Origin: Cichorium intybus
Taxonomy: Eukaryota; Streptophyta; Magnoliopsida; Asterales; Asteraceae
Assembly (NCBI GenBank): GCA_023525715.1
Contig: CM042013.1
Span: 78,925,494 to 78,989,493 of the forward strand
Length of the DNA stretch: 64,000 bases
Direction of reading: 5' to 3'
The notes beneath the pieces are model-generated. The model was not told where the DNA came from, ran no database searches, and saw nothing but the letters and a program-made list of their open reading frames with translations. Both the position numbers and the translations under genes were made by a program. This document shows positions 22,885 through 36,686 of this stretch, one piece after another. Within the stretch, counting starts at the first letter, position 1; every line of letters starts with the position of its first letter.

Positions 22885-23067
22885 GAGTTCACTTCACGTC
22901 TGAAGAACAAGTTTTGTCCTGTGAGGGATATAGAGATGCTTCAAGAAGACTTTATAACTTTAAAGAAGGGTAACTCATCCATTGATGAGTATAGAAAGAA
23001 ATTCTGTGATATGTTACCATTCGTGGGAGAATCTTACCTTACTGCTCGTTCACGAATTAACCGATAC
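22885..23067 (+). pseudogene. gag: Ty3/Gypsy gag, continuation after Copia insertion
   Basis: After the GAGTT target duplication the capsid frame continues with KNKFCPVRDIEMLQED, then FITLKKGNSSIDEY and FCDMLPFVGESYL. This is the second half of the Retrotrans_gag domain (the F-C-P, L-x-x-G and EY signatures). It is cut at 23067 by the first LTR of the long minus-strand element. Zinc knuckle and protease are missing because of the deletion that joins the far end of that element to pol. Confidence 0.8.
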
Positions 23068-23962
23068 TGAGACACCCGAGATTTTTTTTTATATCACATG
23101 AAATAAAAATCTGGGTAATCACAAACTGAATATCAACACAACCATAGCAGTGGAATAAGACTTACACATAATATATTTATTGAATACAATTACATTCAAT
23201 TCCATAATTACATCATTTTACTTCATCTTCTTTAATCCTTGTATACCTGGAATACACAACATAAAATACACATTCATAAGACTATAAAGTCTTGTGAGTT
23301 ACATGAATTTGGATTTGTATTATATTTATACAAATACTCATTTGAATATTGTTTACTTGTGAAATTTCATTAATACATTCACCTTTACTTATTCTCAATT
23401 TGTCCCTCCTTTACTTACCGTTTTGTGGAATATAACTCCACAACATTACTTTTGCTAATAATCTATTTTACTTGGAACATATATTATACATCATACTATT
23501 GTCGTCCCAAAACTCACACATTATTAACTTCTTACTTGCTGGTTGAATACACAACCGTTACCACATATGCTACACAAACAACCCCTACCTATTGAGTCCT
23601 TATAATGACTCTTTAATTACTAATGCTCATACCCTCTACATATATAATATATATACCGATAAATCATACATGATTTATTAAGTCATATAGATGACTTCTT
23701 CAAACATGCATATATCTTTACTATATATGCGTATACTTAGTATCAATATATTTATCCCTTTAAGGATTTTTATTCCATTACGTGTACCCCCACACTTACA
23801 ACACAACTCGTATAGCTGAATATCATCACATATATATAAAAAACTTAAACTAATTCTGAATCATAATTTTTTTCTATTCATGTTTATTTACAAGCAACTC
23901 TGTATTCTTTTTCCCTCCTCGGAATGGAATTAATCCATCCATGAGGGTGTGCTCGGTTTTCT

Positions 23963-24452
23963 CTCCCTTCATGGAATAGAACAACTAACCATAAGGGCGT
24001 GCTAGTTTCATCTCCCTTCATGATATAGAACAACTAACCATAAGGGCGTGCTAGTTTCATCTCCCTTCATGATATAGAACAACTAACCATAAGGGCGTGC
24101 TAGTTTCATCTCCCTTCATGATATAGAACAACTAACCATAAGGGCGTGCTAGTTTCATCTCCCTTCATGGTATAGAACAACTAACCATAAGGGCGTGCTA
24201 TTTTCATCTCCCTTCATGATATAGAACAACTAACCATAAGGGCGTGCTAGTTTCATCTCCCTTCATGGTATAGAACAACTAACCATAAGGGCGTGCTAGT
24301 TTCATCTCCCTTCATGGTATAGAACAACTAACCATAAGGGCGTGCTAGTTTCATCTCCCTTCATGGTATAGAACAACTAACCATAAGGGCGTGCTAGTTT
24401 CATCTCCCTTCATGATATAGAACAACTAACCATAAGGGCGTGCTAGTTTCAT
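23963..24452. repeat. 49-bp tandem array, ten units (LTR1)
   Basis: The unit contains 'ctcccttcatgatatagaac' and 'ataagggcgtgctagtttc'. 490 bp is ten units. No unique spacers, so it is not CRISPR-like. Confidence 0.95.
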
Positions 24453-25629
24453 CTCCCTTCATGCGGGTAAGATTCTGATTGATCCCCCTTCATACGGGAA
24501 GATCCTAGTTAATCCCCCTTCAAGCGGGTAAGATTCTGATTGATCCCCCTTCTCGCGGGTAAGATCCTGGGTCGTAATATATTACTTTTACTTTCTTATT
24601 TAGCTAACAGACTCAACTTTCGTAACTCATAACATTTCAATTGCATAAGATAGTCTATACAAGCTATTTACACAATTCACCTTTATTACCTTAATCTCAT
24701 AACTATTGTATTTCATATCAATACTTTTCACCCAACTTTCATTCATTCTTTGCATGCGTACATTAATTTCATATCTTTCATTATATACCAATTACTTAAC
24801 ATGTATATGCACAGTCAAGATAATCATTTTATTTGACTATACTACCACTACTACAAGGAGCTAAGTCCCCGGTTACAATAATTCATCGCATCTCATTTCG
24901 TGATTGGAGTTATGTCCCCAGTGTCTTACTCTTTCATCTTTATGACAACACATATACTTTACTACATTACTCATTATTTATGATGAGTTATGTCCCCCAA
25001 TGCTTTATTTCTTCATTTGTATCACTTTATATACCTTTTTAAGGTTATGTACCAACACATATACCTTAACTACATTATTCATTACTCATGGAGAATTATA
25101 TTCCCATATAACTTATTATCTTTCATAACATTCTTGTACTTTTACATTTACTCTTTCTACCATTTCATCATTACTTCTATGTATTTTAAGGCTATAAGCC
25201 AAATACTAACTCTTATATCATTACTTATCTCTTACTTATCATTCATACACTTTTCGGAATATGATATTCTCATTAGAACACCAATATCATTATTTCACAT
25301 AATACTTATCGACATAACATAAGTATTAACACATATTTATCTCTTCATATAGAAAACATAATAAATATTTCATAATATTTGTCATGTATCTCAAAAGGGG
25401 TAAAAGCTACATGTACTCACCTTAGCTATTGTAAAGAATGTCTAAGTATTCAACACCTCTTTTCCTTTCCCTTGCTTCTCTATTGCTTGATCCGCACCTA
25501 TACAATTGTTTATATCATGATATGAACTTATATTTTCATGTTTTCATATCATATTAAATATATATTAAAGATTTGGGGATCAAACTACTCAATTAAGATC
25601 ATAATCTAAGTGAATTATACAGGTCCAGG

Positions 25630-25860
25630 TCACACGGGTCGTGTTATTTCACACGGGTCGTGTAGAACTTACAGACCTCACTGATCAACATCACACGGGT
25701 CGTGTGATTTCACACGGGCCGTGTAAAACTTACAGATCTCACTGATCAACATCACACGGGTCGTGTGATTTCACACGAGCCGTGTAAAACTTACAGATCT
25801 CACTGATTAAAATCACACGGGGCGTGTTATTTCACACGGGCCGTGTGACGCTACAGACCC
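25630..25860. repeat. 61-bp tandem array of paired CACACGGGYCGTGTG palindromes (LTR1)
   Basis: Unit starts at 25630, 25691, 25752 and 25813. Each holds two palindromes (ACACG arms) 20 bases apart, followed by 'cttacagatctcactgatca'. The same array is in LTR2 (31054-31275), and the start of it is in LTR3. Confidence 0.92.
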
Positions 25861-26812
25861 TTCTTCTTCATTTCCTGCATAACCTTTGATCCTTGGTCTG
25901 AATAGTTCCAGCTCAAACTCGATTCTAAAGGTAACTATATCATGATATTAAGAACATTTCTAAACCTTTCATGTAACTCTTATACATCTATAAGCATTTC
26001 AATTCATACCAATCCTCACAAACCCGAATTCTAGGGTTCATGAGTCCAACTATCAAAATTTGGGTTCCAAACCACTTCTAATGATTGAATTGAGTTCCAA
26101 TGAAGATTGAAACATTGTTTAGAGGTTGAAATCATGAGATTAACTTCAACCATCCACTAAAACTCGAATTCACCCACACCTATCTACACAAGGTGGGTTA
26201 AACTAGTTTAGAAAGATGAAGATCTTACCTTGAATTGCTTGGGAATCACTACTCCAAGCTTTGATTCATAAATTCCTGCTTCAATTTCTCTGGGAACCTT
26301 CAAGAACTCGACTACCTTTCCTTCCTCTGAAGTCACGTACGTTCCAAATGGGAGGAATAGAAGGTTCCTCTCTATTATACCTCTATACTTTGGAGAAATG
26401 ACTAGATGGTCCCTCAAACTTCCTACTTTTCACTTTAGACACAAAACTCACTTTATTTCTTGGAACTTTCAAGTCTTAGAGTTTTGCCTCACTTCTAAAC
26501 TTAATATACATATTAAGGATATATTAACACATAAAAATCTCATTATGAGGTTAATATTTCAAAATGACGAAAATACCGTTTTTGGTCATTTTACACTTTT
26601 CACTCACTTTTATCCTTTCATTCTTAATACTTCATACTTATAACTATAACATAGTTAATTTACTTCATCCTTAATGAAAATATAGATCTTTTCATTTTAT
26701 AATCGTAATTGGAAATTACCAAAATACCCTTTTGCTCAAACTATGAATAATTACTTATTAATTATTTATTTACTTCTTACTTTCCATTTGGACATATTTT
26801 TGGGTCGTTACA

Positions 26813-28590
26813 ATATCTACCCTTAAAAGGATTCTGTCCCCAGAATCACTTAAACACATAATAGATTTATATAACACAAACATTTTTTTTACAAACATAT
26901 GATTCTTCTTATTACAATCTTCAATCACTTTATTCTTAAATTTAGAGGGTTATTACTCTCAAATTTCATAAACTTTATTCAACATTTTATAATTTTTTTT
27001 CTTCCTATGAAGCCTTTCATAACATTTCTAATTTATTTATTTTACATAATAACATTTTTCTTTCTTATATCTTTCAATAATGGCAACGTACTTTGCTATC
27101 TTTTTCATACCTTCCTTAAAATTTGAAAATTTTAAGCTTTTCATACATTTATTTATAAAATCTCCAGTAATATAAATAAGCATAGCTTGTCTAATAGCAA
27201 AATTCATAAAACATACTTAATCTTTTCTTATAACTTTCGTCCCTTATCGGACATTTTACAAAAACTACGTGTTTTCTTCCAAATATACTCTTATTCATAT
27301 TACATTTCTCTTCACCATTATTGCTTTTAACAACCATTGTGTTGTATTTCATTCACATGCTCTTACTGTTTCACCTTCTTATTAAGCTTTACAACTATAT
27401 TTCTCTTATATTTCCGGTACTTTATATAAAACCACTAAGGTTTATCTCTTACTTTAAAAACTTCTGCATTCTTTTCTTGTGGATGTTTCACAACTTCTTA
27501 CTTTTTCTTACTATAGAAAAATTGACTCTTTCAAAAGTCAATTCGTACTCTTATTATTCTTGTTTTTCTTTTCATTTAAACTTTATTCTCATAAAACTAT
27601 TATCTTCTTCCAGATAAATTTTATACATATAATTTACTTGTATGCTCTTCTTTAGAAGTTTACAACTTCTTATATTTACTTATTATAGAAATATTGACTT
27701 TCCAAAAGTCAATCCATAATTTAACTACTCTTTTCTTTTCATTAGGCTTTAGTTCTTATAAACTTTTCTTGAATGTTATAACTTTCATATTCTTCTTTAT
27801 TTAAGTCATTTAGACTTGTGATCTATTCTTTATCATTTCTAATAATTTCTAATACATTCCTATATGTAAGGAATGAATTTCTTTCTTTCTTTTATATTCT
27901 ATATCACCATATGTACTCATAATCCTTATTGGGACAGAATTTGCCAAACAGGATACCCTGCACGAAAAATTGCATATATCACAGTAGGGGAATCAAAACG
28001 ACTCACCGCTTTTTGATTTAGAAACTAGACATCCGCAAGTTTCTTTTCATGTATAGCACAAATTTTTTTTTTGGCCTTGTATATTTGTAAAGTTTTTCTG
28101 TTGAAGTTGACTTACAAATTCTGTCAAACCTCCTCATTCCTACTCTTATTATTTTTACCAGAAAGTTATCACTTCATATAGTTGTTTACTATTTCCCATA
28201 CATTCTTATTAAATTATTATCTTATTATTCATTAGCTTACATGTATTACTTTATAAATACATGTCTTATATCCTATTGTACATATAATACCTTTACTTCT
28301 TACTATATTAACACCTTGCGTGTTAGTTTCTTTCTTGTACTTCTTACTTCATACTAGTGCTTAACTTAGCACTTCATACTTTTTCTTAACCTTATCATAA
28401 GGCCTTTCAAACACTTACCATGATCAGTTTTTATAACCATGGAAACTTTATTATTATAATTATCACTTATGATTCTATACTTATAAAGCATAGCAATCCA
28501 ACTTTTATTCTTTTCTACTCTTTCACAGTTTAAGTCTAGAAGTGGAATAATTCAATCCTAGTTCACTTAAACTATGGCTCTGATACCAAA
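26813..28590 (-). other. Internal region 1 of the long-LTR element (noncoding)
   Basis: 1778 bp, very AT-rich, with no gag or pol frame. At its LTR1 edge the minus strand reads GATTCTGGGGACAGAATCC, a relic of the D-S-G-D-R-I codons that precede the polypurine tract in related pol genes. At its LTR2 edge is the primer site. Confidence 0.85.
28576..28590 (-). other. Primer-binding site of long-LTR element (first unit)
   Basis: Minus strand TTTGGTATCAGAGCC, directly abutting the LTR. Repeated at 34001-34015 for the second unit. The same core follows the 10309 LTR. Confidence 0.9.
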
Positions 28591-31500
28591 TGAGACATCC
28601 GAGATTTTTTTTATATCAAATGAAATAAAAATCTGGGTAATCACAAACTGAATATCAACACAACCATAGCAGTGGAATAAGACTTACACATAATATATTT
28701 ATTGAATACAATTACATTCAATTCCATAATTACATCATTTTACTTCATCTTCTTTAATCCTTGTATACCTGGAATACACAACATAAAATACACATTCGTA
28801 AGACTATAAAGTCTTGTGAGTTACATGAATTTGGATTTGTATTATATTTATACAAATACTCATTTGAATATTGTTTACTTGTGAAATTTCATTAATACAT
28901 TCACCTTTACTTATTCTCAATTTGTCCCTCCTTTACTTACCGCTTTGTGGAATATAACTCCACAACATTACTTTTGCTAATAATCTATTTTACTTGGAAC
29001 ATATATTATACATCATACTATTGTCGTCCCAAAACTCACACATTATTAACTTCTTACTTGCTGGTTGAATACACAACCGTTACCACATATGCTACACAAA
29101 CAACCCCTACCTATTGAGTCCTTATAATGACTCTTTAATTACTAATTCTCATACCCTCTACATATATAATATATATACCGATAAATCATACATGATTTAT
29201 TAAGTCATATAGATGACTTCTTCAAACATGCATATATCTTTACTATATATGCGTATACTTAGTATCAATATATTTATCCCTTTAAGGATTTTTATGCCAT
29301 TACGTATACCCCCACACTTACAAAACAACTCGTATAGCTGAATATCATCACATATATATAAATAAGTTAAACTTATTCTGAATCATAATTTCTTTCTATT
29401 CATGTTTATTTACAAGAAACTCTGTATTCTTTTTCCCTCTTCGGAATGGAATTAATCCATCCATGAGGGTGTGCTCGGGTTTCTCTCCCTTCATGGAATA
29501 GAATAACTAACCATAAGGGCGTGCTAGTTTCATCTCCCTTCATGATATAGAACAACTAACCATAAGGGCATGCTAGTTTCATCTCCCTTCATGGTATAGA
29601 ACAACTAACCATAAGGGCGTGCTAGTTTCATCTCCCTTCATGATATAGAACAACTAACCATAAGAGCGTGCTAGTTTCATCTCCCTTCATGGTATAGAAC
29701 AACTAACCATAAGGACGTGCTAGTTTCATCTCCCTTCATGATATAGAACAACTAACCATAAGGGCGTGCTAGTTTCATCTCCCTTCATGGTATAGAACAA
29801 CTAACCATAAGGGCGTGCTAGTTTCGTCTCCCTTCATGATATAGAACAACTAACCATAAGGGCGTGCTAGTTTCATCTCCCTTCATGCGGGTAAGATTCT
29901 GATTGATCCCCCTTCATACGGGTAAGATCCTAGTTAATCCCCCTTCAAGCAGGTAAGATTCTGATTGATCCCCCTTCTCGCGGGTAAGATCCTGGGTCGT
30001 AATATAATACTTTTACTTTCTTCTTTAGCTAACAGACTCAACTTTCGTAACTCATAACATTTCAATTGCATAAGATAGTCTATACAAGCTATTTACACAA
30101 TTGACCTTTATTACCTTAATCTCATAACTATTGTATTTCATATCAATACATTTCACCCAACTTTCATTCATTCTTTGCATGCGTACATTAATTTCATATC
30201 TTTCATTATATACCAATTACTTAACATGTATATGCACAGTCAAGATAATCACTTTATTTCACTATACTACCACTACTACAAGGAGCTAAGTCCCCGGTTA
30301 TAATAATTCATCGCATCTCATTTTGTGATTGGAGTTATGTCCCCAGTGTCTTACTCTTTCATCTTTATGACAACACATATACTTTACTACATTACTCATT
30401 ATTTATGGGGAGTTATGTCCCCCAATGCTTTATTTCTTCATTTATATCACTTTATATACCTTTTAAGGTTATGTACCAACACATATACCTTAACTACATT
30501 ATTCATTACTCATGGAGAATTATATTCCCATATAACTTATTATCTTTCATAACATTCTTGTACTTTTACATTTACTCTTTCTACCATTTCATCATTACTT
30601 CTATGTATTTTAAGGCTATAAGCCAAATACTAACTCTTATATCATTACTTATCTCTTACTTATCATTCATACACTTTTCGTAATATGATATTCTCATTAG
30701 AACACCAATATCATTATTTCACATAATACTTATCGACATAACATAAGTATTAACACATATTTATCTCTTCATATAGAAAACATAATAAATATTTCATAAT
30801 ATTTGTCATGTATCTCAAAAGGGGTAAAAGCTACATGTACTCACCTTAGCTATTGTAAAGAATGTCTAAGTATTCAACACCTCTTTTCCTTTCCCTTGCT
30901 TCTCTATTGCTTGATCCGCACCTATACAATTGTTTATATCATGATATGAACTTATATTTTCATGTTTTCATATCATATTAAATATATATTAAAGATTTGG
31001 GGATCAAACTACTCAATTAAGATCATAATCTAAGTGAATTATACAGGTCCAGGTCACACGGGTCGTGTTATTTCACACGGGTCGTGTAGAACTTACAGAC
31101 CTCACTGATCAACATCACACGGGTCGTGTGATTTCACACGGGCCGTGTAAAACTTACAGATCTCACTGATCAACATCACACGGGTCGTGTGATTTCACAC
31201 GAGCCGTGTAAAACTTACAGATCTCACTGATTAAAATCACACGGGGCGTGTTATTTCACACGGGCCGTGTGACGCTACAGAGCCTTCTTCTTCATTTCCT
31301 GCATAACCTTTGATCCTTGGTCTGAATAGTTCCAGCTCAAACTCGATTCTAAAGGTAACTATATCATGATATTAAGAACATTTCTAAACCTTTTATATAA
31401 CTCTTATACATCTATAAGCATTTCAATTCATACCAATCCTCACAAACCCGAATTCTAGGGTTCATGAGTCCAACTATCAAAATTTGGGTTCCAAACCACT

Positions 31501-32236
31501 TCTAATGATTGAATTGAGTTCCAATGATGATTGAAACATCGTTTAGAGGTTGAAATCATGAGATTAACTTCAACCATCCACTAAAACTCGAATTCATCCA
31601 CACCTATCTACACAAGGTGGGTTAAACTAGTTTAGAAAGATGAAGATCTTACCTTGAATTGCTTGGGAATCACTACTCCAAGCTTTGATTCATAAATTCC
31701 TACTTCAATTTCTCTGGGAACCTTCAAGAACTCGACTACCTTTCCTTCCTCTGAAGTCATGTACGTTCCAATTGGGAGGAATAGAAGGTTCCTCTCTATT
31801 ATACCTCTATACTTTGGAGAAATGACTAGATGGTCCCTCAAACTTCCTACTTTTCACTTTAGACACAAAACTCACTTTATTTCTTGGAACTTTCAAGTCT
31901 TAGAGTTTTGCCTCACTTCTAAACTTAATATACATATTAAGGATATATTAACACATAAAAATCTCATTATGAGGTTAATATTTCAAAATGACAAAAATAC
32001 CCTTTTTGGTCATTTTACACTTTTCACTCACTTTTATCCTTTCATTCTTAATACTTCATACTTATAACTATAACATAGTTAATTTACTTCATCCTTAATG
32101 AAAATATAGATCTTTTCATTTTATAATCGTAATTGGAAATTACCAAAATACCCTTTTGCTCAAACTATGAATAATTACTTATTAATTATTTATTTACTTC
32201 TTACTTTCCATTTGGACATATTTTTGGGTCGTTACA
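28591..32236 (-). repeat. LTR2 of the long-LTR element (shared middle LTR)
   Basis: 3646 bp. Its 49-bp array (29485-29876) has exactly eight units, two fewer than LTR1, which explains 98 of the 99 bp length difference. Confidence 0.9.
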
Positions 32237-34015
32237 ATATCTACCCTTAAAAGGATTCTGTCCCCAGAATCACTTAAACACATAATAGATTTATATAACA
32301 CAAACATTTTTTTTACAAACGTATGATTCTTCTTATTACAATCTTCAATCACTTTATTCTTAAATTTAGAGGGTTATTACTCTCAAATTTCATAAACTTT
32401 ATTCAACATTTTATAAATTTTTTTCTTCCTATGAAGCTTTTCATAACATTTCTAATTTATTTATTTTACATAATAACATTTTTCTTTCTTATATCTTTCA
32501 ATAATGGCAACGTACTTTGCTATCTTTTTCATAACTTCCTTAAAATTTGAAAATTTTAAGCTTTTCATACGTTTATTTATAAAATCTCCAGTAATATAAA
32601 TAAGCATAGCTTGTCTAATAGCAAAATTGATAAAACATACTTAATCTTTTCTTATAACTTTCGTCCCTTATCGGACATTTTACAAAAACTACGTATTTTC
32701 TTCCAAATATACTCTTATTCATATTACATTTCTCTTCACCATTATTGCTTTTAACAACCATTGTGTTGTATTTCATTCACATACTCTTACTGTTTCACCT
32801 TCTTATTAAGCTTTACAACTATATTTCTCTTATATTTTTGGTACTTTATATAAAACCACTAAGGTTTATCTCTTACTTTAAAAACTTCTGCATTCTTTTC
32901 TTGTGGATGTTTCACTACTTCTTACTTTTTCTTACTATAGAAAAATTGACTCTTTCAAAAGTCAATTCGTACTCTTATTATTCTTGTTTTTCTTTTCATT
33001 TAAACTTTATTCTCATAAAACTATTATCTTCTTCCAGATAAATTTTATACATATAATTTACTTGTATGCTCTTCTTTAGAAGTTTACAACTTCTTATATT
33101 TACTTATTATAGAAATATTGACTTTCCAATAGTCAATCCATAATTTAACTACTCTTTTCTTTTCATTAGGCTTTAGTTCTTATAAACTTTTCTTGAATGT
33201 TATAACTTTCAAATTCTTCTTTATTTAAGTCATTTAGACTTGTGATCTATTCTTTATCATTTCTAATAATTTCTAATACATTCCTATATGTAAGGAATGA
33301 ATTTCTTTCTTTCTTTTATATTCTATATCACCATATGTACTCATAATCCTTATTGGGATAGAATTTGCCGAAACAGGATACCCTGCACGAAAAATTGCAT
33401 ATCTCACACTAGGGGAATCAAAACGACTCACCGCTTTTTGATTTAGAAACTAGACATCCGCAAGTTTCTTTTCATGTATAGCACAGAATTTTTTTTTGGC
33501 CTTGTATATTTGTAAAGTTTTTCTGTTGAAGTTGACTTACAAATTCTGTCAAACCTCCTCATTCCTACTCTTATTATTTTTACCAGAAAGTTATCACTTC
33601 ATATAGTTGTTTACTATTTCCCATACATTCTTATTAAATTATTATCTTATTATTCATTAGCTTACATGTATTACTTTATAAATACATGTCTTATATCGTA
33701 TTGTACATATAATACCTTTACTTCTTACTATATTAACACCTTGCGTGTTAGTTTCTTTCGTGTACTTCTTACTTCATACTAGTGCTTAACTTAGCACTTC
33801 ATACTTTTTCTTAACCTTATCATAAGGCCTTTCAAACACTTACCATGATCAGTTTTTATAACCATGGAAACTTTATTATTATAATTATCACTTATGATTC
33901 TATACTTATAGAGCATAGCAATCCAACTTTTATTCTTTTCTACTCTTTCACAGTTTAAGTCTAGAAGTGGAATAATCCAATCCTAGTTCACTTAAACTAT
34001 GGCTCTGATACCAAA
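32237..34015 (-). other. Internal region 2 of the long-LTR element (noncoding)
   Basis: 1779 bp, a near-identical duplicate of 26813-28590. A few substitutions and single-base indels are visible. No coding capacity. Confidence 0.85.
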
Positions 34016-36686
34016 TGAGACACCCGAGATTTTTTTTATATCACATGAAATAAAAATCTGGGTAATCACAAACTGAATATCAACACAACCATAGCAGTGA
34101 AATAAGACTTACACATAATATATTTATTGAATACAATTACATTCAATTCCATAATTACATCATTTTACTTCATCTTCTTTAATCCTTGTATACCTGGAAT
34201 ACACAACATTAAATACACATTCGTAAGACTATAAAGTCATGTGAGTTACATGAATTTGGATTTGTATTATATTTATACAAATACTCATTTGAATATTGTT
34301 TACTTGTGAAATTTCATTAATACATTCACCTTTACTTATTCTCAATTTGTCCCTCCTTTACTTGCCGCTTTGTGGAATATAACTCCACAACATTACTTTT
34401 GCTAATAATCTATTTTACTTGGAACATATATTATACATCATACTATTGTCGTCCCAAAACTCACACATTATTAACTTCTTACTTGCTGGTTGAATACACA
34501 ACCGTTACCACATATGCTACACAAACAACCCCTACCTATTGAGTCCTTATAATGACTCTTTAATTACTAATGCTCATACCCTCTACATATATAATATATA
34601 TACCGATAAATCATACATGATTTATTAAGTCATATAGATGACTTCTTCAAACATGCATATATCTTTACTATATATACGTATACTTAGTATCAATATATTT
34701 ATCCCTTTAAGGATTTTTATGCCATTACGTGTACCCCCACACTTACAACACAACTCGTATAGCTGAATATCATCACATATATATAAAAAACTTAAACTAA
34801 TTCTGAATCATAATTTCTTTCTATTCATGTTTATTTACAAGCAACTCTGTATTCTTTTTCCCTCCTCGGAATGGAATTAATCCATCCATGAGGGTGTGCT
34901 CGGTTTTCTCTCCCTTCATGGAATAGAACAACTAACCATAAGGGCGTGCTAGTTTCATCTCCCTTCATGCTATAGAACAACTAACCATAAGGGCGTAGAA
35001 CAACTAACCATAAGGGCGTGCTAGTGTCATCTCCCTTCATGGTATAGAACAACTAACCATAAGGGCGTGCTAGTTTCATCTCCATTCATGATATAGAACA
35101 ACTAACCCTAAGGGCGTGCTAGTTTCATCTCCCTTCATGCTATAGAACAACTAACCATAAGGGCATGCTAGTTTCATCTCCCTTCATGGTATATAACAAC
35201 TAACCATAAGGGCGTGCTAGTTTCATCTCCCTTCATGATATAGAACAACTAACCATAAGGGCGTGCTAGTTTCATCTCCCTTCATGGTATAGAACAACTA
35301 ACCATAAGGGCGTGCTAGTTTCATCTCCCTTCATGATATAGAACAACTAACCATAAGGGCGTGCTAGTTTCATCTCCCTTCATGCGGGTAAGATTCTGAT
35401 TGATCCCCTTTCATACGGGTAAGATCCTAGTTAATCCCCCTTCAAGCGGGTAAGATTCTGATTGATCCCCCTTCTCGCGGGTAAGATCCTGGGTCGTAAT
35501 ATATTACTTTTACTTTCTTCTTTAGCTAACAGACTCAACTTTCATAACTCATAACATTTCAATTGCATAAGATAGTCTATACAAGCTATTTACACAATTC
35601 ACCTTTATTACCTTAATCTCATAACTATTGTATTTCATATCAATACATTTCACCCAACTTTCATTCATTCTTTGCATGCGTATGTTAATTTCATATCTTT
35701 CATTATATACCAATTACTTAACATGTATATGCACAGTCAAGATAATCATTTTAGTTGACTATACTACCACTACTACAAGGAGCTAAGTCCCCGGTTACAA
35801 TAATTCATCGCATCTCATTTCGTGATTGGAGTTATGTCCCCAGTGTCTTACTCTTTCATCTTTATGACAACACATATACTTTACTACATTACTCATTATT
35901 TATAGGGAGTTATGTCCCCCAATGCTTTATTTCTTCATTTATATCACTTTATATACCTTTTTAAGGTTATGTACCAACACATATACCTTAACTACATTAT
36001 TCATTACTCATGGAGAATTATATTCCCATATAACTTATTATCTTTCATAACATTCTTCTACTTTTACATATACTCTTTCTACCATTTCATCATTACTTCT
36101 ATGTATTTTAAGGCTTTAAGCCAAATACTAACTCTTATATCATTACTTATGTCTTACTTATCATTCATACACTTTTCATAATATGATATTCTCATTAGAA
36201 CACCAATATCATTATTTCACATAATACTTATCGACATAACATAAGTATTAACACATATTTATCTCTTCATATAGAAAACATAATAAATATTTCATAATAT
36301 TTGCCATGTATCTCAAAATAGGTAAAAGCTACATGTACTCACCTTAGATATTGTAAAGAATGTCTAAGTATTTAACACCTCTTTTCCTTTCCCTTGCTTC
36401 TCTATTGCTTGATCCGCACCTATATAATTGTTTATATCATGATATGAACTTATATTTTCATGTTTTCATATCATATTAAATATATATTAAAGATTTGGGT
36501 ATCAAACTACTCAATTAAGATCATAATCTAAGTGAATTATACAGGTCCAGGTCACACGGGTCGTGTTATTTCATACGGGTCGTGTAGAACTTACAGACCT
36601 CACTGATCAACATCACACGGGTCGTGTGATTTCACACGGGCCATGTAAAACTTACAGATCTCACTGATCAACATCACACGGGTCGT
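34016..36686 (-). repeat. LTR3 of the long-LTR element, truncated
   Basis: Begins with the canonical end and runs to the third 61-bp unit, where it stops inside a palindrome (CACACGGGTCGT) and joins Ty3 pol. Its 49-bp array (34910-35373, 464 bp) equals nine units plus a 23-bp partial duplication near 34994. About 1.1 kb of the LTR is missing. Confidence 0.9.

Larger units (their letters stand above)
23068..26812 (-). repeat. LTR1 of the long-LTR element
   Basis: 3745 bp, complete TG...CA. Contains a 49-bp array of exactly ten units (23963-24452) and a 61-bp array of palindromes (25630-25860). By eye it differs from LTR2 at roughly one position in a hundred (not computed). Confidence 0.9.
23068..36686 (-). 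mobile_element. Tandem chain of a long-LTR non-autonomous Ty3 element (LARD type)
   Basis: On the minus strand the order is LTR1 (23068-26812), internal (26813-28590), LTR2 (28591-32236), internal (32237-34015), LTR3 truncated (34016-36686). LTRs run TGTAACGACCC...GGGTGTCTCA. A primer site (TTTGGTATCAGAGCC) lies at the inner edge of LTR2 and LTR3, and a polypurine region at the inner edge of LTR1 and LTR2. The internals are only 1.78 kb each, near-identical and without coding capacity. LTRs of over 3.6 kb with a noncoding core match the LARD description. A three-LTR chain usually arises by recombination between LTRs of sister copies. The outer end of LTR3 is lost. Confidence 0.88.

Noticed and set aside
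23963..24452. CRISPR-like regular array
   Set aside because: Head-to-tail tandem repeat without unique spacers, inside a plant retrotransposon LTR.
24833..25322. Hydrophobic frames of 60-110 codons repeated in each long LTR (also 26398-27617, 30325-30683, 31759-33041, 35755-36181)
   Set aside because: CT- and AT-rich noncoding LTR and internal sequence translated by chance. They repeat only because the LTRs and internals repeat.
26208..26417. 69-codon minus-strand frame shared by LTR1 and LTR2 (31632-31841)
   Set aside because: The three differences I see between the translations all change the amino acid, which does not suggest protein-level selection. The frame is shared because the LTRs are sister copies.
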